Shown: positions 1 to 8,286 of the stretch, piece after piece
How positions within the stretch are numbered: position 1 is the stretch's first letter
Layout of the letters: each line of letters begins with the position of its first letter
Assembly: GCF_000372845.1 (NCBI RefSeq)
Contig: NZ_KB889963.1
Coordinates: forward strand, 558,001 to 622,000
Length of the DNA stretch: 64,000 nucleotides
Direction: 5' to 3'
Origin: Methylocystis rosea SV97
GTDB taxonomy: Bacteria; Pseudomonadota; Alphaproteobacteria; Rhizobiales; Beijerinckiaceae
Made by a program: the position numbers and the translations under genes
Notes under the pieces: generated by a model
Seen by the model: only the letters and a program-made list of their open reading frames with translations
Databases searched by the model: none
What the model was told of the DNA's origin: nothing

Positions 1-990
1 GAGATCGATCAGGAAGCGCTCGAATATCACGGCGTCGAGGAGCGCGCCGTCTACGACACGATCGGCGCTCTGGTCGGCGGCGTGAAGATCGGCTTTTCGC
101 AAAAGGGCGGCGGCGCGAAACCCATCGATATTACCGTGGCGTTGCCGCGCGGGGCCATGACGCCGAGCGAACGCATCCTGTCGACGCCGCTCCCTGCCGG
201 CGGCACGGCGCGTCAGGGCGCCAATGTCGAGCTCGGCGACGTCGTCAAGGCGACGCGCGAACTCGGCTCCTACCCGATTTTCCGCCATAACGGCCGCTTC
301 GCCGAAATGGTCAGCGCCGAGGTCGCCGGACGTTTCGAAGCGCCGATCTATGGGATGCTCGCGGTCGAAGACGCGATCGACAAGATCGATTGGGGCGCCT
401 CAGGTCCGCCGACGATCAAATATCACGGCCAGCCGCTCGATGATTCCAAGCCCACGCTGCTTTGGGACGGCGAGTGGGAGGTGACCTATGTCACCTTCCG
501 CGACATGGGCGCAGCTTTCATGGTGGCGCTGCTCGGCATCTATCTTCTCGTCGTCGCGCAGTTCGGCTCGTTCAAACTGCCGCTGGTCATCCTGGCCCCG
601 GTGCCGTTGACGCTCGTCGGCATCGTCATCGGCCATATCCTGTTCAACGCCGCCTTCACCGCCACCTCGATGATCGGCTTTATCGCGCTTGCCGGGATCG
701 TCGTGCGCAATTCGATCCTGCTCGTCGACTTCATCCGGCATTTGCGCGCCGGCGGCATGAGCTTGCGCGCGGCGCTGATCGAGGCGGGCGCCGTCCGCTT
801 CAAGCCGATCTTTCTTACCGCCGCCGCGGCGATCATCGGCGCGGCCTTTATCCTTACCGACCCTATTTTTCAGGGCCTCGCCATTTCGCTGGTCTTTGGC
901 CTCGCCTCGTCGACGGCGCTGACCTTGCTTGTCATCCCCGCGATCTATGTCGTACTGCGCGACGACGAAGTCCCAAGGAGTGCGTCATGA
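1..990 (+). CDS. RND efflux transporter permease subunit, C-terminal part (5' truncated by window edge)
   Basis: This is the C-terminal ~329 codons of an inner-membrane RND proton/drug antiporter of the AcrB/CzcA superfamily. The reading frame is open from base 1, so the N-terminal two thirds lie outside the window. The visible part begins in the second periplasmic porter domain and then runs through hydrophobic helices. It includes a segment around GIVVRNSILLVDFI, the conserved helix repeat of RND pumps, and ends with the usual last helix near VIPAIYVVLRDDE. The stop overlaps the next gene's start (ATGA), suggesting translational coupling. Substrate cannot be told from this fragment. Family assignment is firm; exact subfamily is not. 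Confidence 0.9.
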   Translation, partial: EIDQEALEYHGVEERAVYDTIGALVGGVKIGFSQKGGGAKPIDITVALPRGAMTPSERILSTPLPAGGTARQGANVELGDVVKATRELGSYPIFRHNGRFAEMVSAEVAGRFEAPIYGMLAVEDAIDKIDWGASGPPTIKYHGQPLDDSKPTLLWDGEWEVTYVTFRDMGAAFMVALLGIYLLVVAQFGSFKLPLVILAPVPLTLVGIVIGHILFNAAFTATSMIGFIALAGIVVRNSILLVDFIRHLRAGGMSLRAALIEAGAVRFKPIFLTAAAAIIGAAFILTDPIFQGLAISLVFGLASSTALTLLVIPAIYVVLRDDEVPRSAS

Positions 991-1340
991 TCGAAGACTG
1001 GGCGGCGCTCGCCAAGAAGCTCTCCGCCGACATAAGAGAATTGCGCGTCGGCTCGCCTGAGGTGATGAAAGCCTTTTCGGCGATGGCGATATCGGCGGGC
1101 GCGCAAGGCGCGCTCGACCCCAAGACAAAGGAACTGATCGCGCTTGCGGTCAGCGTCGCGGTGCGCTGCGACGATTGCATCGCTTTCCACGCCAAAGCCG
1201 CGTCACAGCGCGGCGCGACGCGTGAGGAGGTGATGGAGACGCTCGCCATGAGCATCTACATGGGCGCCGGACCGTCGGTGATGTATGCGAGCCACGCGCT
1301 CGCGGCGTTCACCCAGTTCGACGCCGAAAAGCAAGCCTGA
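987..1340 (+). CDS. Carboxymuconolactone decarboxylase / AhpD-like protein
   Basis: A 117-aa protein of the AhpD-like (CMD) superfamily. The signature RCDDCIAFH gives the CxxCxxxH redox motif seen in AhpD-type alkylhydroperoxidases, here around residues 60-67. The length matches single-domain CMD proteins. The start ATG overlaps the RND permease stop by ATGA, and a GGAG sits about 8 bases upstream, so it is probably co-transcribed with the pump and the following rhodanese gene. A thiol-based detoxification role is inferred; the substrate is unknown. Confidence 0.85.
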   Translation: MIEDWAALAKKLSADIRELRVGSPEVMKAFSAMAISAGAQGALDPKTKELIALAVSVAVRCDDCIAFHAKAASQRGATREEVMETLAMSIYMGAGPSVMYASHALAAFTQFDAEKQA

Positions 1341-1357
1341 GAAGAAAGGAACGAACA

Positions 1358-1699
1358 ATGGCTCTGGGCTCTCTCTTATCGAAACTCGCGGGCGGCGGCG
1401 CGGCGCCGACGATCGAGCATGACGATTTCTGCCGCGTCGTCGCGGATAAATCCTGCGCCATCGTCGATGTGCGCGAGCCGCATGAATATGGCGCCGGGCA
1501 TGTCCCGGGGGCCAAGAACATGCCGCTCTCGAGCTTCGATCCGACAAAGCTTCCGAAGGGCGACGTTGTCCTCATTTGCCAGGCAGGCGGGCGTTCGGCC
1601 AAGGCGCTCGCCCAGGCGCAGGGCGCGGGACGAAAGGATCTTCGCCACTATGCGCCGGGCACCGGCGGCTGGCGCGCGCGCGGCGGCCCGGTGGAATAG
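1358..1699 (+). CDS. Rhodanese-like domain protein
   Basis: A single rhodanese domain of 113 aa. It has the DVREPHEY motif at about residue 35 and an active-site loop CQAGGRS around residue 70, in which the cysteine would carry persulfide sulfur. The AGHVPGAKNMP element is typical of single-domain thiosulfate sulfurtransferases/PspE-like proteins. AAAGGA lies just upstream of the ATG. It follows the AhpD-like gene by 17 bases and is probably the last gene of that operon. No signal peptide is evident, so it is likely cytosolic. The natural sulfur donor and acceptor are unknown. Confidence 0.88.
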   Translation: MALGSLLSKLAGGGAAPTIEHDDFCRVVADKSCAIVDVREPHEYGAGHVPGAKNMPLSSFDPTKLPKGDVVLICQAGGRSAKALAQAQGAGRKDLRHYAPGTGGWRARGGPVE

Positions 1700-1775
1700 T
1701 CAAACCCGCAGGTTGACCTGCGCGATCTGTCCTCCCCGACGCGCATAGCGCGATCGGGATCCAGATATCACGTAA

Positions 1776-1807
1776 GTCGCGATCGCTTCGCTGAGCGAAG
1801 CGTCGCG
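1776..1807. terminator. Stem-loop between convergent genes, possible bidirectional terminator
   Basis: CGCGATCGCTTCGC and GCGAAGCGTCGCG form an imperfect GC-rich hairpin with a short TGA loop and one bulge. It sits between the converging rhodanese and carbonic anhydrase genes. No clear U-tract follows on either strand, so termination is inferred mainly from position. Confidence 0.35.
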
Positions 1808-1824
1808 AGCTACGCCAATGCGGG

Positions 1825-2409
1825 TTACGCCGCCTTGCCGACCTTGGTCGCTTCCGAGACCTCGTTGATCTTGCCGGTCTTCACATCATAGATGTAGCCG
1901 TAGATCGGGATGTTTTTCGGCACCAGCGGATGCGAACGGATGCGCGCGACGTCCTGCGCGACGCTTTCCTCCTGATTCTCGATCGTGTGCCACTTGATGA
2001 AGTGGCCGGCCGCGCAGCCGCCGCCATGTTGCGGGTTCGACCAGTTCTCGCCGTCGAAACTCGCCGTCGCGAGACTGTCATCCAGCAAGTCGCTCATGAT
2101 CTCGTCGCAGAAGAGCTCCATGCCGCAATTGGTGTGGTGAATGACAAACCACTCCTTGGTGCCGAGCAGCTTGTGAGAAATGACGAGCGAGCGAATCGCG
2201 TCATCTGACGCGCGGCCGCCGGCGTTGCGGATCACATGCGCGTCGCCTTCCGAGAGACCCGCATATTTCGCGGGATCGAGACGCGCGTCCATGCAGGTCA
2301 GGATCGCGAAACCGCGCGCCGGCGGCAGCGCAAGTTCGCTCTTGCTTCCGAAATTGGCGGCGTAAGCATTGTTCGCGGTCACGACCTCGTTGACGATCTG
2401 GCTTGCCAT
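1825..2409 (-). CDS. Beta-class carbonic anhydrase
   Basis: Interconverts CO2 and bicarbonate using zinc. The 194-aa protein contains the beta-CA motifs CMDARLDP (zinc Cys plus the Asp-Arg dyad, about residue 39) and HHTNCGM (His and Cys ligands, about residue 97), and [12 protein letters not shown] between them. The start chosen is ATG at 2409 because GGGAGAGAG lies directly upstream. The longer frame to 2508 has no comparable site and adds a basic, unconserved stretch. It belongs to the shorter single-domain bacterial branch rather than the longer CynT/Can type. The gene is monocistronic and convergent with the rhodanese gene. Confidence 0.92.
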   Translation of the reverse strand: MASQIVNEVVTANNAYAANFGSKSELALPPARGFAILTCMDARLDPAKYAGLSEGDAHVIRNAGGRASDDAIRSLVISHKLLGTKEWFVIHHTNCGMELFCDEIMSDLLDDSLATASFDGENWSNPQHGGGCAAGHFIKWHTIENQEESVAQDVARIRSHPLVPKNIPIYGYIYDVKTGKINEVSEATKVGKAA

Positions 2410-2622
2410 GTCTCTCTCCCGTGTTGCCGTGTTGCTTTTGCAAAATCTTTTTTGACCTTTCTCAACATTGAAGCGCTTCAGCTTCCTTTTCAAGCAGACA
2501 AGACGCACGATCTTCGTGACATAGTCGCTTGACGATCAGCGATATATATTTCGGGAGCGTCGGCGCTGATATTGTATAACGTTCGCGCAGAGGCGCAGGT
2601 CTAAGGGAGATGGTTGTAACGA

Positions 2623-3507
2623 ATGTCCGATTCCGCAGAGTTTTTTCCTGGTTTCGCTTCGCATTGGATCGATGCGCCGGCTGGAAAGATATTCGCCCGC
2701 GTCCACGGCGAGGGCCGGCCCGTGGTTCTGTTGCATGGGTTCGGCGAGACGCATGTCGCGTGGCGAAAAATTGCGCCGGCGCTCGCCAAACGCTTTACCG
2801 TCGTTGCGATGGATCTGCGCGGCTATGGCTGGTCGGCGGTTCCGGCGAGCGAGAAGGGCGAGAACTATAGCAAACGGGAAATGGCCGCCGACGTCGTCGC
2901 GGTCATGGAGTCGCTCGGCCATGTGCGCTTCGCGCTTATCGGTCACGACAGGGGCGCGCGCGTCGGCCAGCGGCTTGCGCTCGATCAGCCCGGTCGGCTC
3001 GATAAGATGGCGCTCATCAATATCGCGCCGATCAACGATGAGTTCGGCGATGCGGATTTGCAGCGAGTCGGGCGCGCGCGTTTCCTCGCGGCTGACGCGC
3101 CCAAGCCCGAAGAGCTGATCGGGCTCGATCCGATCGGCTTTCTCGACGATGCGCTGATGAATGCAACCAAGGCGAAGTCGCTGGAGCCGTTCGGCGCGGA
3201 CGCGCTCGCGGCCTATCGCCAAGCCTTCAACGACCCGGCGCGCATTCACGCCTTCTGCGAGGATTTTCGCGCCGGCGCGACCATCGATCGCGAGCACCTT
3301 GCAGAGGACAAAGCGGACGGCAAGAAGCTCGTCATGCCAACGCTCATTGTCGCCGGGGATGCGACCTTTCCCGCGAACGGCCCCTCGCTCGCCGCCGCGT
3401 GGCGCGAATGGGGCGATGATGTCGCCGAGGCGCGCGTCGATTCCGGCCTTTATCCGATGGAGGAGGCGCCGGCGGAGACGCTTGCCGCCCTGGAGAAGTT
3501 CCTGTGA
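2623..3507 (+). CDS. Alpha/beta hydrolase, fluoroacetate/haloacetate dehalogenase-like
   Basis: A 294-aa alpha/beta-fold hydrolase. The oxyanion-hole element is LLHGFGETH (about residue 37). The nucleophile elbow is GHDRGARV (about residue 107), so the nucleophile is Asp rather than Ser, as in haloalkane and fluoroacetate dehalogenases and epoxide hydrolases. The HDRGAR signature is the one found in the fluoroacetate-dehalogenase branch. The stop overlaps the next gene's GTG start, so the two are translationally coupled. The fold is certain. Dehalogenase activity is inferred from the Asp elbow; an epoxide hydrolase is the main alternative. Confidence 0.82.
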   Translation: MSDSAEFFPGFASHWIDAPAGKIFARVHGEGRPVVLLHGFGETHVAWRKIAPALAKRFTVVAMDLRGYGWSAVPASEKGENYSKREMAADVVAVMESLGHVRFALIGHDRGARVGQRLALDQPGRLDKMALINIAPINDEFGDADLQRVGRARFLAADAPKPEELIGLDPIGFLDDALMNATKAKSLEPFGADALAAYRQAFNDPARIHAFCEDFRAGATIDREHLAEDKADGKKLVMPTLIVAGDATFPANGPSLAAAWREWGDDVAEARVDSGLYPMEEAPAETLAALEKFL

Positions 3508-4364
3508 GCCTCTATCGCGGTAAGACCGTCGCGCTCGCCCTTGGCGGCGGCGGCGCGCGCGGGCTTGCGCATATCTGCGTGCTCGAGGCGCTCGACGAAC
3601 TGGGCGTGCGGCCGGTGGCCATCGCCGGCGCCTCGATCGGCGCCATCGTCGGCGCCGCTTACGCCGCGGGCTTCTCGGGCGCGGAGCTGCGCGCCCACAC
3701 TCAGGCCATTCTCAAGAACCGCATCGGACTCGCGCGCCGGCTGCTTCATGCGCGGGCGCGGGGGCGAAAGCGGCTTCTTTCCCGCGTCGCGCATCCGCTG
3801 CTATTCGACGGCGAGCGCTTTCTTCACGCCTTCTGGCCCGAAGGCATGCCGGAACGCTTCGAAGATCTAAGCATTCCGCTGCAGGTCGTCGCGACTGATT
3901 TTCGCCGCCGCATCGAAGCGGTTTTCGCCACGGGACCATTGCGTCCCGCCGTGGCTGGGTCGATGGCTATTCCAGGCATCGTGCGCGCCGCCACGAGCGA
4001 TCACGGCTATTTCGTCGATGGCGGATTGGTCAATCCCCTTCCTTATGACCATCTCTGGGGTCTTGCCGACATCGTCATCGCGGTCGACGTCTCCGGCAAT
4101 TTCGGCGTCGAGACTGGCAAGGGGCCGCCGTCCGCCTTCGAGACGATGATCGTCGCGAGCCAGATCATGATGAACGCGATCAGCTCGCGCATGATCGCCG
4201 AGCGGCCGCCCGACGTGCTCATCCGACCGGAAGTGCATCAATATCTCGCGCTGGACCTCTTCAAGGCGTCGCGCATTTTCGCCGCCGGCGACGCCTGCCG
4301 CGACACGCTGCGCCAGGGACTGGCGCAGGCGGCGCTGCGGTTAGAGGCTCACCGCCGCGCCTGA
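3504..4364 (+). CDS. Patatin-like phospholipase family protein
   Basis: A 286-aa patatin-fold serine hydrolase. It shows the glycine-rich oxyanion motif LGGGGARGLAH (about residue 13), the nucleophile elbow GASIG (about residue 43) and the DGG motif of the catalytic Asp in YFVDGGLVNPLP (about residue 173). This Ser-Asp dyad layout is that of the bacterial RssA/YlbK-type patatin proteins. The start is GTG at 3504, overlapping the upstream hydrolase stop by four bases. No signal peptide, so cytoplasmic or peripheral membrane. The 3' end overlaps the convergent tadA gene by 16 bases. The lipid substrate is unknown. Confidence 0.9.
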   Translation: MSLYRGKTVALALGGGGARGLAHICVLEALDELGVRPVAIAGASIGAIVGAAYAAGFSGAELRAHTQAILKNRIGLARRLLHARARGRKRLLSRVAHPLLFDGERFLHAFWPEGMPERFEDLSIPLQVVATDFRRRIEAVFATGPLRPAVAGSMAIPGIVRAATSDHGYFVDGGLVNPLPYDHLWGLADIVIAVDVSGNFGVETGKGPPSAFETMIVASQIMMNAISSRMIAERPPDVLIRPEVHQYLALDLFKASRIFAAGDACRDTLRQGLAQAALRLEAHRRA

Positions 4365-4795
4365 AAGAATTCGCGAAGGAGCAGCGCCGCCTCGCTTTCG
4401 CGAATGCCGCCATAGACTTCGGGCCGGTGGTGGCAGGTCGGCTGCGCGTAAAACCGCGGCCCGTTCTCCACGGCGCCCCCCTTCGGATCGCTTGCCGCAT
4501 AATAGAGCCGCCGAATGCGCGCGAAGGAAATCGCGGCCGCGCACATGGCGCAGGGCTCGAGCGTCACATAGAGATCGCAGTCGACGAGGCGCTCTGAGCC
4601 GAGTGCGACGCAGGCTTGGCGGATAACAAGCATCTCGGCATGCGCCGTCGGATCGCGATCGCGCAGGGTGCGGTTGCCGGCGGCGGCGATAATGTCGCCA
4701 TTGCGCGCAAGCGCCGCGCCGACCGGGACTTCGCCCGCCGCCGCCGCCGCGCGCGCCTGCTCGAAAGCGGCGCTGAAAAAGTCCGTGCCATTCAT
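4349..4795 (-). CDS. tadA: tRNA-specific adenosine deaminase
   Basis: Converts the wobble adenosine 34 of tRNA-Arg(ACG) to inosine. The 148-aa protein has the zinc-binding cytidine-deaminase-fold motifs HAEM (about residue 52, with the catalytic Glu) and PCAMC (about residue 82), in the spacing usual for TadA. The C-terminal part (PEVYGGIRESEAALLLREFF) also matches the TadA branch. It is divergent from the pseudouridine synthase gene, 57 bases apart, so two tRNA/rRNA modification genes share this intergenic space. Essential in most bacteria. Confidence 0.93.
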   Translation of the reverse strand: MNGTDFFSAAFEQARAAAAAGEVPVGAALARNGDIIAAAGNRTLRDRDPTAHAEMLVIRQACVALGSERLVDCDLYVTLEPCAMCAAAISFARIRRLYYAASDPKGGAVENGPRFYAQPTCHHRPEVYGGIRESEAALLLREFFQARR

Positions 4796-4852
4796 TTGCG
4801 TCTCTTCAGCGATCGCGCTTCAAAGCGCGCTTGCCGCCTGCTATCAGAACCC

Positions 4853-6866
4853 ATGACCGAAAAGAACCGAAATACCCGCGCCGGCTCCCCCGGCGGCGAT
4901 CGGCCCTTGCGCCGGCCCGCCAAAAAGACGCCGGCTGCATATCCCGCGCGCGAAGACTCGAGGCCTGCAAAGCCACGCTTCGACAAACCTCGCCTTGAGA
5001 AACCTCGCTTCGACAAACCCCGCTCGGACAAGCCCGCCGCGCGCGACGCCGAAAGCGCGCGCGATAAGCGGCCCGGCAAGTCCCTCGCCAAGACCTTCGC
5101 CAAGCCCCCCGCCAAGTCCCCCGCCAAGTCCCCTGCCAAGCAGCGCGCCGCAGCCCCTGCGCCCACGCCCCGCGAAGGCGCCTTCGAAGGCGATCGCATC
5201 GCCAAGGTTATGGCGCGCGCCCCGGGTCTGTTCGCGCCGCGACGCGGAGCGTTGGATCACGGAAGGCCGCGTCGCCGTCAACGGCCGCGTGCAAACGAGC
5301 CCCCGCTTCAATGTGAGCGACAGCGACAAGATCACCGTCGACGGGGCGCCGATGCAGGCGCGCGAGCGCACGCGACTCTTTCTGTTCCACAAGCCCGCCG
5401 GTTATGTCACCACCGCGCGCGACGAAGAAGGCCGCGCCACGGTGTTCTCCTACCTTGAGGAACATCATCCGGACCTGCCGCGGCTCGTCAGCGTCGGCCG
5501 GCTCGACATCAATACCGAAGGGCTGCTGCTGCTCACCAATGACGGCGGCCTCGCGCGCACGCTCGAACTGCCCGCGACGGGTTGGACGCGGCGCTATCGC
5601 GTGCGGGCGCATGGCGCGATCGATCAGGCGCAGCTCGATTCATTGGGCGACGGCGTGACGATCGACGGCATCCACTATGCGCCGATCGAGGCGCGGCTCG
5701 AACGCGAGCAAGGCGCCAACGTCTGGATCGCGATGAACCTCACCGAAGGCAAGAACCGCGAGATCAAGCGCGTCATGGCGCATCTCGGGCTCGACGTGAC
5801 GCGGCTCATTCGCGTCTCGTACGGGCCCTTCCAGCTCGGCGATCTCGCGGAAGGCGCTGTCGAAGAAGTGCGATTGAAAATGCTGCGCGAGCAATTGGGC
5901 AAATCGCTCGCCGAACTCGCCGGCGTCGATTTCGCCGCGCCGCTGCGCGAGAAAGAGCCGGCGGAGCAGCAGGAGATTCGTGCGCGCGCCGAGAAGCGTC
6001 CGCGCAAACATGTCTCCACGCTGCGCAAAGAGCAGGACGAGCGACGCGACGCCGGACCGCGAGCCCGCGTGACGCGCGGCGCGGTCGCCGATCGCAAGGG
6101 CCGCGCCGTCGCCGTCGAACGGGTGACTCCGACACGGCGGCGCGACGAGGCGGCGGCGCCTTCGCGCAACGCCCGGCGCTTCGATGCGATGCGCGCCGAT
6201 GGCGCGCCGCACCAGCCGAAGGCGCGATCCGAACGCCCATCGCGCGACAGCAAGCCGCGCGGCGAGCGTTTCCCGCGCGAGGACGGACGCCGCCGCGACG
6301 AGCGGGCCGCGCCGGAACAGCGCCGCGCGCCGCGCTTCGATGATCAGCGCGGGGCGCGTTCGCCGACACGACCGCCGCGCGAGCGGAGCGCCGAGGGGCG
6401 AGACGAACGTCCGCGCAGCACGCAGAGATTCGAGAAGCGGTCGGACGACCACGCGAGCGGTCAGAGAAATTATCGCACGGCCACTCGCGATGACGCGCGG
6501 TTCGAAAAGCGTCCGCCGCGTCGCGACGGCGACGAGGCCCGACGCGATACGCGCGGCGCCAGCGCGACGCGCCAGGAACGGCCGCGGACATTCGACAAGC
6601 GCCCGGCCCGCAGCGGCGAGCGTGAATTTTCGGCTGGCGACCGCGCCCCCCGCGAGCGTAAATTCGATCAGCCCCGCTCGGGCGGAGACGCGCGGCCCTC
6701 GCGCAGCGGCGGACCGTCCCGGGGCCCGTACAAAGGTCCACGCAGCGGGCCGGGCAAAGGTCCCGCGGGCGCCCGAGGCGCACCGCGCAAGGGACCGCCC
6801 AAAGGGCCCTTCAAGGGACCGCGCAAAGGGCCGCCGAAGGGACCACGCAAGCCGCGCGGCGCATAG
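4853..6866 (+). CDS. RluB/RsuA-family pseudouridine synthase with a frameshift in the S4 domain
   Basis: Predicted 23S rRNA pseudouridine synthase. The first part (from ATG 4853) encodes a basic low-complexity leader rich in KPRFDKPR and PAKS repeats, ending in GDRIAKVMARA, the beginning of an S4 RNA-binding domain. The domain continues one frame away as CSRRDAERWITEGRVAVNGR, then the catalytic domain (GRLDINTEGLLLLTNDG, catalytic Asp; EGKNREIKRVM). The break falls at the CCCC run 5220-5223; removing one C joins the halves into a normal S4 domain. This is either a sequencing error or a true frameshift. The last ~270 codons are an Arg/Lys/Gly/Pro-rich disordered tail ending in GP-K repeats, probably RNA-binding. 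Confidence 0.85.
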
Positions 6867-6869
6867 ACC

Positions 6870-7427
6870 ATGCGCATCGTCGGCGGCGCCCTGCGCGGTC
6901 GAGCGCTTTGGGGACCACGTTCGCAGGCCATTCGACCAACGTCCGAACGGCTGCGCGAATCCGTTTTCGACATTCTCGCGCATCGCTTCGGCGATCCGGT
7001 TGCGGGCGCGAATGTCGTCGATCTCTTCGCCGGCGCCGGCGCGCTCGGATTCGAGGCCGTGTCGCGCGGCGCGGCGCGAGCGCTTTTCGTCGACGACGGC
7101 GCTGAGGCGCGCGCGCTGCTACGCGCCAATATCGAAGCGCTGGGGCTTGGCGGCGTCACGCGCATCTTTCGCCGGGACGCCACCAAGCTCGGCGCCGCGC
7201 CGGCGGGCGAAACATTTTCGCTCGCCTTTCTTGATCCGCCTTACGGTAAGGATCTCGCGACGCAAGCGCTCATCGCACTTGTCGATGGCGGCTGGCTTGC
7301 GCCGGACGCCGTCGTCGTCGTCGAAGAAAGCGCCAAGGCGCAAATCAACCTGCCGCCGATGTTGCTGCGCGAAGACGCACGCCGCTATGGCGACACGCAA
7401 TTCGTCTTCGCGCGCTATATCCGTTAG
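6870..7427 (+). CDS. rsmD: 16S rRNA (guanine(966)-N(2))-methyltransferase
   Basis: Methylates N2 of G966 in 16S rRNA. The 185-aa protein begins MRIVGGALRGRAL, the typical RsmD N-terminus, followed by the RPTSERLRESVFDIL segment, the SAM-binding stretch VVDLFAGAGALGFEAVSRGA (motif I) and the catalytic DPPYGKDLA motif (about residue 126). It starts only three bases after the pseudouridine synthase stop, so both rRNA-modification genes form one operon. Length is normal for the family. Confidence 0.94.
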   Translation: MRIVGGALRGRALWGPRSQAIRPTSERLRESVFDILAHRFGDPVAGANVVDLFAGAGALGFEAVSRGAARALFVDDGAEARALLRANIEALGLGGVTRIFRRDATKLGAAPAGETFSLAFLDPPYGKDLATQALIALVDGGWLAPDAVVVVEESAKAQINLPPMLLREDARRYGDTQFVFARYIR

Positions 7428-7486
7428 CGCTCAAAGGAGGCGTTACACTCTCATATGGACTCGGCCTGATCCGTCGCTTGGAGTTT

Positions 7487-7593
7487 GTCATTCCCGGCAG
7501 GCCGAAGGCCTGACCGGGAATCCAGAGCCAATCCAAGAATGCTGGTCGTGCTCTGGATTCCCGATCACGCGCTTCGCGCGCGTCGGGAATGAC
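7487..7593. repeat. Palindromic intergenic repeat, type A (copy 1)
   Basis: A ~107-bp composite palindrome. The left arm begins GTCATTCCCGGCAGGCC and reads GGGAATCCAGAG; the right arm CTCTGGATTCCCGATC ends GTCGGGAATGAC and is its imperfect reverse complement. Each arm also contains its own small hairpin (AGGCCGAAGGCCT; CGCGCTTCGCGCG). The same element occurs inside rsmA at 57453-57551. Minus-strand translation of both gives the shared peptide VIPDARE..DRESRA. It follows rsmD and may also act as a transcript-stabilising or terminating structure. Confidence 0.85.
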
Positions 7594-7621
7594 AGCCGTT
7601 CCGTTCAAACGGATTTTTGAA

Positions 7622-8044
7622 TCACTCAAAAGCGACTTGGACTTTCGTCACCGCGCGATCGAAAAGGCCGGTCGGCAGATAGCACAGCGGATTTGTGGCG
7701 AGCGGCGCTTCCTTGCAGTGCTCGTGATCGCTTGTCCACGCATAGCCTGACCGCTCCATGCAACCCAAAATATATATGCGGATCAGGTGATTTGGATCCA
7801 AGCGGCGATTTTCGGGATATGCCGACTCGCCATCCAATTCGCAGGCCGACGTTTTAATCTGCTGCGCTTTGAAGAAGGATGAGCTGGAGCCAATCAGTCC
7901 GGCTTCCGCTCCGACGACCATGATCAATCCGCCGACGAAGGCCATGACCGCCGTCACCTTGCTGACCCTGAACTGTCGGTCGAGCAATGAGAGCACGCCG
8001 CCTGCCGCCAAAGCGACGCCGACGAAGATCAACACGAGAATCAT
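7622..8044 (-). CDS. Hypothetical membrane protein
   Basis: A 140-aa protein I do not recognise. The N-terminus has two hydrophobic segments, about residues 1-19 and 33-52, separated by a short charged loop. The remaining ~80 residues are soluble and contain four cysteines (ACELDG, GCMERSG, HCKEA, LCYLP), which could form disulfides if this part is periplasmic. ATG at 8044 follows a GAACGTGTC stretch without a strong ribosome site. It stands alone between rsmD and mutS. Codon use is like its neighbours. Confidence 0.6.
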   Translation of the reverse strand: MILVLIFVGVALAAGGVLSLLDRQFRVSKVTAVMAFVGGLIMVVGAEAGLIGSSSSFFKAQQIKTSACELDGESAYPENRRLDPNHLIRIYILGCMERSGYAWTSDHEHCKEAPLATNPLCYLPTGLFDRAVTKVQVAFE

Positions 8045-8286
8045 GACACGTTCTCCGATGTCAGAGTATTTGGTGGCGCCGTCGAATGAGAGACGGACAT
8101 GCGTAGCGAAGGCCGCAGGCGGCGCCGGCGTATAGTCCCGATCCTTGCGACTTCATTCGACGCGTCTTGGCGTCGACGGAAGGACGCAACGGGGCTCGAT
8201 GGATTTGAGTGTGTGCGCCAAACGCCCAGCGGTCTGCGACTTAGTCACGAGTCTTTAAGCTTCGCTTCAAATCACAAAAGACGGCT

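Noticed and set aside
5640-6983. A 447-codon open frame antisense to the pseudouridine synthase tail
   Set aside because: It is Arg/Ala-rich, lacks domains and is explained by high GC third positions of the sense gene.
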